The notes beneath the pieces are model-generated. The model searched no databases, was not told the DNA's origin, and saw only the letters and a list, made by a program, of their open reading frames with translations. Made by a program: the position numbers and the translations under genes. Below, one piece after another: positions 56,203 through 64,000 of a stretch of DNA of 64,000 nucleotides (position 1 is its first letter; the number at the start of each line of letters is the position of its first letter). The stretch is from the NCBI GenBank assembly GCA_964023205.1, contig OZ026844.1:5206840-5270839 (forward strand), written 5' to 3'. This stretch comes from Lutraria lutraria (Eukaryota; Mollusca; Bivalvia; Venerida; Mactridae).

Positions 56203-56231
56203 TGATATCCAATTGAATATAACTCAGAATC
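56203..56231 (-). CDS. Candidate 29-nt micro-exon of the IL-17 receptor-like gene
   Basis: A short segment encoding DSELYSIGYQ is flanked by a good acceptor (ATGTCACAG) and a consensus GTAAGT donor followed by a T tract. Its two-base overhang fits the candidate exon at 55765 (CA plus C gives His). Support is splice-site grammar only, and such matches occur by chance. Confidence 0.22.
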
Positions 56232-56458
56232 CTGTGACATCTATTTGTAAACAGACAATACAAACAGACGATACACACGTATCATACAAACACATGACAA
56301 CATGAATGTGATAGTCTAATCAATACATCATACTAAAGACACCAACTCTAAACAACATTAAAACCAATACGGAGAAGGAAAACTAAGTAATAATGGAAGT
56401 CTAAGATCGTGTGTAGAGTTCTAATATAATGATTATTAACTAGAATTATAAAATATGA

Positions 56459-56642
56459 TACAGTTAAACCTGTGAACAACGGCTACGTTTCATAAAGACA
56501 TAATGTGGCCTTTATTGACAGGTGGCCTTTATTCAGAGGTCATTTTGTTCTTAATAATAACCAATGAAAGTATTTAAAAGAATGGCCTTTATTCACAGGA
56601 TGGACTATATTCAGAGGTGGCTGCTAACACAGGTTTGACTGT
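56459..56642. mobile_element. MITE-A copy 14
   Basis: Left end TACAGTTAAACCTGTG; right end CACAGGTTTGACTGTA; full length. Confidence 0.85.
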
Positions 56643-57272
56643 AAAATTTATGTTTCATGGTAGTTCGACCTGTGTTTTTTCATAAACAAATAATAAATAT
56701 TAACAGCAGTACCCATGATTCATTTGCATACTAACATTGTTACGAACTTTGATACATCATTGGCACTAACTATGAACTTAGCATGCATCTTTGCTACATA
56801 GTTATTCGGGGCCATCATGATCCCTAATCAAGAACATTTTTCGCAAAGTTTACACATTCAATTTGAAGTAAAAGCAGTTGATAGAATAATTTAATTATTT
56901 CCTTTCAAGCCCAGATATGAATCAGTTAAAATATTCAGACAAGGTAAATACAAACATGGAAATTTAATTAAAAAAAATACATGACACATTGAAATGGCAA
57001 TCTATACAATTTGACTGACACAAAATTTTTGATAAATTGGTTATCAGACCATAAAATATGAACAAACACACACATCATAAATTGTTCAATTTTCCAGCAA
57101 TCAAAGCTACACCTAACACACCTATTTATTACCAAATCAAAGGAAGTTGAGATTTTTTACTTATCATAACATACCAATAACTTCCCCAATGAAAGGTACC
57201 AGACAGTGAAATATAAATACATGTATATCACTTTTGCTATTGCCTACACACCAATCATATTATAAATGTGTG

Positions 57273-57450
57273 TACAGTGCAACCTCTCCAGATCAGCCCT
57301 CTCTTCAGCAACAACGTCCTTTCAACAACAGCATGATTTTTTCCGGCTGTATGACTTAACTATTAATTTAACCTCTCTAGAGCAACAGGCTCAACAGCAA
57401 CATAACTTTGCTTCTCCCAAAGGGTGTTGCTTTGGAGAGATTTCACCGTA
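57273..57450. mobile_element. MITE-B copy 3
   Basis: Left end TACAGTGCAACCTCTCCAGA; right end TTTGGAGAGATTTCACCGTA. Confidence 0.8.
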
Positions 57451-58349
57451 TATGTAGCTATAGTTTTGCATCATATTTATTTCTCTTCTGGAAGTTTTTC
57501 AACAATAGAGGCACAGTAAGTTCATATAATGCTTCTTATAATGTTTTTGATCAATGGGTGGGGAATGGCTAAGGACTGCATAACTTGCTGGAGTCTGAAG
57601 TATAACAAAGGTCATCTAAAGCAATGAATTAAAATGAATAAATTATGATAGAAACTCCTGTTTATCAACATGTGGCATTTTATAAAGAAATGACCAACTT
57701 CTTCAGAAAATAAACCAGGGAGATACTGTAGATTGATTATAGTTTGGGATTGTTGTGGAAGTTATGTTTTACAAACAGTAGGTAAGCGTGAAAAACTGTT
57801 ACTAGTATGTTCAAACAAAGTCCAAAATTGTTCAACAAACGATAGTTCAGTAAAAGCAGTATAATAAAAAATTAGATAGCAAACATTAAAGGTATATAAT
57901 TATGCTTATTGTTAATATATTGCTTTCAACAGATTAACTAAACTGATTATTCTACGATAAAATACTATAACAGAATTAAGTTGCGTATTTTCGGACATAC
58001 TCAATTTCGAATACATAAAATTCAGCATTTATTCACAACATTTATGAATTATCGAATACCTCGCGAATATTAGCGAAAATAAAACTAGCACGAATAAAAC
58101 CAGTTCTACAGTAGAGTAAAACACATTATATATATATATGTGAATACTTAATATGATGTATTCATTTATCTGTTGTTTAAAAGCCTGTTCGACAGCTAAG
58201 GTAATTTCAGAGCCGCCATGAGAGAGACGGGATATACAGACAGGAGAATCCATGTTTGTATCCTTACTCAGTTCAAATAGTTTTACTTGGTTCTTTATCG
58301 CGCCCGGTGTAAAGCATTGATACATGCCTCATTCTTTTTTCCAGTTATT

Positions 58350-58450
58350 TTCTAGACACAGTACTTGGCTAGGTAGTTGGGATAGGGACAGTGTAGTGGA
58401 GTGAAGAATCAAACCAACAACCTTTCATTCAGTAGCCCAGTCTGCTTTCA
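58350..58450 (-). repeat. tRNA-derived SINE-like fragment
   Basis: The tail block (CAGTACTTGGCTAGGTAGTT on the plus strand) matches the copy at 61975-62125; the head is eroded. Confidence 0.5.
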
Positions 58451-58977
58451 TTAGATCTGATCAACTCCTAGTATGATGTATGCATATAATAAACAAATAT
58501 TTGTTCTGTCTGGCTGTTTAAAGCATTAATAAATCATCTCTTCCACATGTTAGTCTCTTTAGTTGCTATCCATATTTCACACTATTTAATTATTTATTAA
58601 TATAAAGTTTATAAACACACAAACAGTATAAATGATATAAATATACCCAAAATGTAGGTAATTTGTGTGTGCACAAAGGGTGAAGGATTTTTAGCATGTA
58701 AAATGTTCATACCTCAATGCAGGTAAACAGAGAGCCAGGTATGGGATAAGGCTGCATCAACCATAACTTTTTAAATTCTCACTTAGTGATAATATAAGGT
58801 GTCCTAGGTAACTTTCATTTATCATATACTAAAATGCTTGTATGCATTAAACAGTAGACTGATCAAAGGGCATAACTGCCTCTGGTGTCATTGGGAAATA
58901 ACTTTATACAATAATACAGTAAATGTATTATCTTGATTTCAAATCAGTATTACCATGGTAGATGAACTTTTTAAGCA

Positions 58978-59250
58978 CGTTCATGGCTTTTTTCAACTTT
59001 ATGTGATGAACAAAATGTGTTTTTAAAACACAATTCCATGTGACCTTTACCTTTGACCTACTGACCTAAAAATGCACAGGTCCTGTAGAGGTTGTCAATG
59101 TCATGAGGAACCGACATATGAAGTTTAATGATTGCATGCGGAAGCGTTTTGGTTTTATAGGCATGATCAAAGTTTAGTACAAACAGATAGACAGACGGAC
59201 AGACAGGCATCTAAGACAATATGCCCCCGACATATCAATACGGGGAGATT
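58978..59250 (-). repeat. Family J repeat copy 4, near full length
   Basis: Minus-strand copy with the CTCCCCGTATTGATATGTCG end, a run of GTCTGTCCGTCTGTC, and the AACTTCATATGTCGGTTCCT block. Confidence 0.65.
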
Positions 59251-59775
59251 ACATTTCAGAACACATTCAACTTTACTCACCTCCAGACATGTTGATCAAA
59301 TCCTAGTGTGACCATCACATTACAAAGAAACACCGTACTTCACTGAACAACCACATATCATATCTGAAAATATATACAAACGATGATAGTTTACATTCTT
59401 CATCCTGAATAGAAGCAAGAAACTTAATGCATCACAGAAGACACAGAACTTAATGACGTTAAATAATTCAAGGAAATAAAACACCCCTCAGCAGTCTTGT
59501 TTGTTTATTTTCTGGGTTTCACTAATGCACAACCAGCCAAGGTAATTTGGTGACTTTAATTTCCTGTGTTGACAGAGTAGGAATATCCCAACACTTACAC
59601 CTGAGAGGAACATATGAGTCTTTAAAACAAAACAAAAGGTAGACCTAGAAAATACACACAAAGAAATATGAAAGAAATAACTAAAAACTTCCAGCACAAG
59701 AGTTATGGCCCTTGTTCACTTTACCTATCCTTACTGTATTTTAAATTTCAGGTCAGTCTATTTAAAACTACATTG

Positions 59776-59888
59776 TACAGTCAATCCTGTGCTAGCAGCC
59801 ACCAGTCCTCCGAATAAAGGCCACCTGTCAATGAAGGACACATTTTGTCTTTCCCAAAGATGGCCTTTGTTCACAGGTTTGACTGTAC
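59776..59888. mobile_element. MITE-A copy 15, internally deleted
   Basis: Both ends kept (TACAGTCAATCCTGTG and CACAGGTTTGACTGTA), with part of the centre missing. Confidence 0.8.
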
Positions 59889-60474
59889 ATACTGTGCATG
59901 GGACAGACAAATTGATGATTTAAAGGACAGACTATCTAATTGCTTAGCCTTCCAGATCAAAATAAATAAACTGAGAAATAAATCAACAAGTGCTTAAAGC
60001 AGCCATCAGTGCTTTGTTCCTTTGTATTCATAAGGATAGTGATTTATCTCACCCCTGGGGAGACATCATGGTGAGATACAACAAACATAATAAACAGCAA
60101 GAAATTCATTATTCATCTATCAACAGAATGTAACAATTATCATAACAAACACATTTGATATCTTTCTCCCATTACCAAACAAGACTATCTTACTATCATT
60201 TATTGTGGTGGATTATTAGCACTATTTGTACATAGCAACAAACATCACTCTAAAAATTTGATACTACAACATTACATGAACAAAACATAAACCATTTTTG
60301 AGCATTACCATAAATGAAAGTTTCTTGTTATGTAAACAGTAAACACACTAATGTATACATTTGTACAAACAAGAACATATATAAATTAAGATAAAACACA
60401 GAGAGATATTCTGGTACATGAGAACGCATCTTAATGAACCAATGTCAAGTTGTTTAGTCAAGAGCAAGGATTGT

Positions 60475-60641
60475 ACAGTCAAACCTGTGTTAGTGGTCAC
60501 CTCCGAATAAAGGCCACCGTGAGAACAAAAGCCATTCTTTTAAAAACCTTCACTGATTATTTAATACAAAATGACCTCCAAATAAAGGCCACAAGTCCAT
60601 AAAGACCACATGATGGCCTTTGTTCACAGGTTCAACAGTAT
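60475..60641. mobile_element. MITE-A copy 16
   Basis: Left end TACAGTCAAACCTGTG; right end CACAGGTTCAACAGTA. Confidence 0.8.
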
Positions 60642-60694
60642 ACTTATATATGTACATTCATTCCCTCTTATAGATTATGTCAGAATAATAGTAA

Positions 60695-60815
60695 GTACAG
60701 TACAACCTCTCCAGAGCGGCCCTCTGTAGAGCAACAACCTCTCTATAACAACACCTTCAAAATTTCCCTGAGCTGATATTTACTATAAATTTAACCTCTG
60801 TAGAGCAACAACCTC
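60695..60815. mobile_element. MITE-B copy 4, truncated
   Basis: The left half is present (TACAGTACAACCTCTCCAGA). The copy stops where the GGGGGCAT-ended repeat begins at about 60816, and the right half was not found beyond it. Confidence 0.65.
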
Positions 60816-61290
60816 TAAACATATGCCCCCGGTGGCATGCTTGTGAAGCAATAGCCCATTTGAACAATGTCAAGGTCAAAGTCGGTGTTTGATAATTATG
60901 GGTGGATTGAGAATGATCATAAGCAACAACTGTAGAAGTATGAAAGTGTTCTAGCAAGCGGTATTGGTTCTAGACGAAACTGTAAAATCTACTTAACCTG
61001 GTACAGAATTATTCTAAGTCCAAAATAAGTCAAGTATTGGTGCTAGATGAAACAGTAAAATCTACTTAACCTGGTACAGAATCATTCCAAATTAAGTCAA
61101 GGGCAAACTGGGATTTCTTGATACTGTTGGATTGAGAATGATCATACGCAACAACTGTGTAAGTATCGAAGCGTTCTAGCAAGCGGTATTGGTGCTAGAC
61201 GAAACGGTAAAATCTACTTAACCTCGTATGGACGGACGGACAGGACAATCACTATATGCCCCGACTTCAAAGATGCTGGGGGGGGGCATA
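60816..61290 (-). mobile_element. GGGGGCAT-ended element with duplicated interior
   Basis: ATATGCCCCCGG at one end is mirrored near the other by TGCTGGGGGGGGGCATAA, with a GGACGGACGGACAGG block. The interior carries blocks repeated two or three times (GTATTGGTGCTAGACGAAAC, GGATTGAGAATGATCATA). The ends resemble the other tandem-cored elements. Confidence 0.5.
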
Positions 61291-61974
61291 AAAATATTAG
61301 AAATAAAAGTAGGGATACAAATGCTCTGTTCTCTTGTATCTTTTCTTCCCTCTGTCTGGGGCGGCCCAGAAATGAGCACAGCTGTCGAATGGGCCTTTAA
61401 ACAACTGATAAATAATACAATAATAGCAACTTAGAAACATCTTCAAAAACAAGTTACAATCACATAAAGTCAATTGTGATATATCTGGTAATATAAATAG
61501 GTTAGAAATTTTGTAACATTATGTAGTCATCTAAATAAACAAATTAATGTAGACTTTTAAATAAACAAAAAAGTTGTTTCTTTAATAGTTAGATAAAAGC
61601 GTACCTAATGTGTTAGCACATCCGATAAAATAACTAGAAAATGTAAAAAGTGAAACTAAATCTCACCAAATATTTCCCAAAATGTTATCACAAAGTAAAC
61701 ACAGACATAAATTATCCTTCATCATAAAACACAACTACTGTCAAAGTGTTTATATTGAACACATTTTAGGTTCTTACACAGACAAGAAAAGTCTACCCAA
61801 GATGTTTACAATGCAGCACAAATCAAGCAGACAGCAAAGTATATACCCTTAGATGAATATACAAAACATCACAAATCAAGCAGATAAATCGAGAGGATAT
61901 GGTGTAATGATGTAAGCATGGATAAATTTGTATCAAAACATTCAGTAATTTCTTCTTAAGCCCATCTATTCAAT

Positions 61975-62125
61975 GACACAGTACTTGGTCTGGTGGTTGG
62001 GATGGGGACATTGAAAAAGCGTCCCTGAGAAACTTGAAAGGGGGAGACCAGAATCAAACCCACAATGGTTACCTCTCGTTTATTAGTCCAGCATGTTACC
62101 ACTTGACCACCGATCATAGCCCTCA
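61975..62125 (-). repeat. tRNA-derived SINE-like sequence
   Basis: The head has GGTCAAGTGGTAACATGC and a B box GGGTTTGATTC. The tail (CAGTACTTGGTCTGGTGGTT, plus strand) is shared with 58350-58450. Confidence 0.55.
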
Positions 62126-63034
62126 AACTGAGAGAGGTAGACCAGCATTCAGGCAGACACAAAATAGTTTCATAGATTATTTTAAACATACAGAAATACA
62201 TCATTTTTGCCATTTTAAAGGACAATGTACTAATGAAATGAGTAAATGAATACACTTACAATAGATTTCATACAAATTTTATGACCATTGTTTGACAACT
62301 GAATACAACCTTTCGGACATAATTGAATGCACTAATGATTCATGTTTACATGTCAGATCAAAGAAACACAAATTACATGTATGTATACAGGATATATATT
62401 TAAATCATTACGCTGACATCATGGAATGAAACTACAGTTTACGTTTTACGACCAACCATAGACTTACTGTGATGAAAAGCTTAAACCAAGGAAAGAAATT
62501 CAGAAGTACCAGACTATTTCAATATAAATTGTTAAATGAATGTTTGTAATTCACAGGATTTGCTGAAACCAAAGCTAGTAAAAAAGATTATATTTTCACA
62601 CCAATATTTTTTAACATAATACATTTTGTACTATAATAGAGTTCACATGTACAATAGAGCCAGATCTCAAAAATATAAATTTTGTATTACAATTACATCT
62701 ACAAATGATAAATTTTTATAAAAATATACCTTTAATAGTCCTATGTTCTCATATATCACTTTTTATGATTATACAACATATAATACATGTATATATAAAG
62801 TTCACATACTAGTACATTATATACATGTAATCAGCTAGTTCAAATTACTGTATTTATAGACTGTGGACAATGTTCATTGGTTTTTCATTTCCAGACCTGC
62901 AAACTACTTCCAAAAATAAAAAAAATATGTAAAGCTGAAAATATGTTAGCGCCTTGTTTTCTAATGTTGACCATTCTCACCTTAAGCAAACACTTATTTT
63001 TCAGCCCATTTCTATTTTGAACGATAGTTAACCT

Positions 63035-63215
63035 TCCCATAGCCGTCACTCTCTTGGTGCGAATGAATTTTTATGCAGACCAAAGTATTACATTTTTCTT
63101 CATCCGCCAAGAAATTTTAAACTAGTCCTCATTCCATTTTGCAGCGCAAGTCTATATAAGTTCAGTTTCCATGAGTACTTTCAGTACTTTGACTTTATCG
63201 TTAGGTAGTAAGTTT
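63035..63215. repeat. Family H repeat copy 4
   Basis: Carries GCCGTCACTCTCTTGGTGCG and TTTCCATGAGTACTTTCAGT. Confidence 0.65.
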
Positions 63216-63300
63216 CTTCACTTACATACTGATTCTTAAGTATAGTTGTTTTCACAAACATCAAAATGGTGCTCGCCAAAACATTTATTTTCTAGTAAAA

Positions 63301-63450
63301 TACAAAGACAAACTGTGGCTTTTATTTACAGGTGGCCTTTATTTGGAGATTATTTCATTCTAAATAATCGTCGAAAGTTTTTAAAAGCATGGCATGTATA
63401 CAGAGGGTGGCCTTTACACGGAGGGGGCTGCTAACACAGGTAAGACTGTA
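63301..63450. mobile_element. MITE-A copy 17, left end decayed
   Basis: Interior and right end (CTAACACAGGTAAGACTGTA). Confidence 0.7.
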
Positions 63451-63764
63451 CAAGTATTACCTAACAAAATATTACCAAGACTAAAACTATGCATATTTGT
63501 GCCTCTAGGACTTACAATATAACAATCAAAAGTTCCACAGTTAGATAACAGGTAAATGAATACTGCAAACTTCATAGATAATTTGATAAGCAAGCAATAA
63601 AACATTCATAAATCAGTATATCTTCAAAATGATGCACTACCTAAGTACTTGAAACAGCAATTTAGCCTTACATCCATACAAAATTACGATGGATTATTAT
63701 TAAGCCTAAACATTCTATTTCACACAAAATTACAATTTACAACGAGGGACTGGTGGGGGGAATG

Positions 63765-63975
63765 TTTGTTTGTTTTTTTTCATCAGGTTTTACGCCCCTT
63801 TCCAACACTCAGAGTCATATAAGGTGGACAGTTCACCTAACCATCATTCCTGGGAAGAACCAGTACTAGACTCCCATCCTCCGTAAGCAACTGCCTAATT
63901 TCTCACATAAAGAGACATGGTAGGTAACTGGGTACAAACCCACGACCCTCTATCAGTGAGAAGTGGGTGGGAATC
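63765..63975 (-). repeat. tRNA-derived SINE-like sequence
   Basis: A B-box-like GGGTTTGTACCC on the minus strand near 63935, with a body containing AACCAGTACTAGACTCCC (plus strand). Confidence 0.45.
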
Positions 63976-64000
63976 ATGTACCAAGTCCCTGAAAAGAGAA

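Larger units (their letters stand above)
56232..64000. other. Gene-poor right end
   Basis: MITE-A copies 14-17, MITE-B copies 3 and 4, SINE-like pieces, one Family J and one Family H repeat in AT-rich sequence. It may be introns of the IL-17 receptor-like gene, but no convincing ectodomain exon was seen. Confidence 0.5.

Noticed and set aside
58029..58325. 98-residue minus-strand ORF as a possible receptor exon
   Set aside because: The same sequence type (GGCGGC..CAGCTGTCGAATGGGCCTTT-like) recurs at about 61355-61410, so it is a dispersed repeat.
59281..59360. Possible first exon (ATG TCT GGA G before GTGAGT, minus strand) for the IL-17 receptor-like gene
   Set aside because: It encodes no signal peptide, and its one-base overhang does not match the nearest candidate exon.
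62260..62298. 39-nt segment with CAG acceptor and GTAAGT donor on the minus strand
   Set aside because: The phase would fit the micro-exon at 56231, but a match this short is expected by chance in several kilobases.

Overview
The window looks like nuclear DNA from a bivalve mollusc. It is AT-rich, with short exons in long introns bounded by GT/AG, an animal-type cytosolic isoleucyl-tRNA synthetase, an invertebrate H-type ferritin with an iron-responsive element, a SEFIR-domain IL-17 receptor-like gene, and a very high density of small non-autonomous DNA transposons and tandem-repeat-cored elements of the kind common in bivalves. The species cannot be named from the sequence alone.

Layout. 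(1) 3039-10291, minus strand: 13 coding exons of a CFAP100 (CCDC37)-like axonemal coiled-coil protein. Its last exon or exons lie beyond the left edge. (2) 10292-14262: intergenic space between divergent genes, holding a 1.4-kb element with long terminal inverted repeats and two tandem tRNA-like units. (3) 14263-35829, plus strand: a complete 28-coding-exon cytosolic isoleucyl-tRNA synthetase (IARS1). All exon phases join, giving about 1282 residues. Its introns hold two large tandem-repeat elements (28130-29337 and 29431-31957) and many MITEs. (4) 36300-41880: gene-poor repeats. (5) 41890-45370, plus strand: a four-exon ferritin with E-box, TATA box and IRE. (6) 45400-49400: gene-poor. (7) 49401-54140, minus strand, perhaps extending to 56231 or beyond: the transmembrane and SEFIR part of an IL-17 receptor-like protein, with its ectodomain incomplete here. 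(8) 56232-64000: repeats and tRNA-derived SINE-like pieces, probably intron or intergenic.

The four genes have unrelated jobs (cilia, translation, iron storage, immune signalling), so no shared pathway or operon-like logic is implied. No prokaryotic system, CRISPR array, phage or virus was seen. The most unusual content is in the repeats: a five-monomer higher-order satellite duplicated inside a mobile element; two different tandem-cored elements at the same internal point of two copies of one MITE; inverted repeats that bracket exon blocks; and repeats that run up to splice sites.
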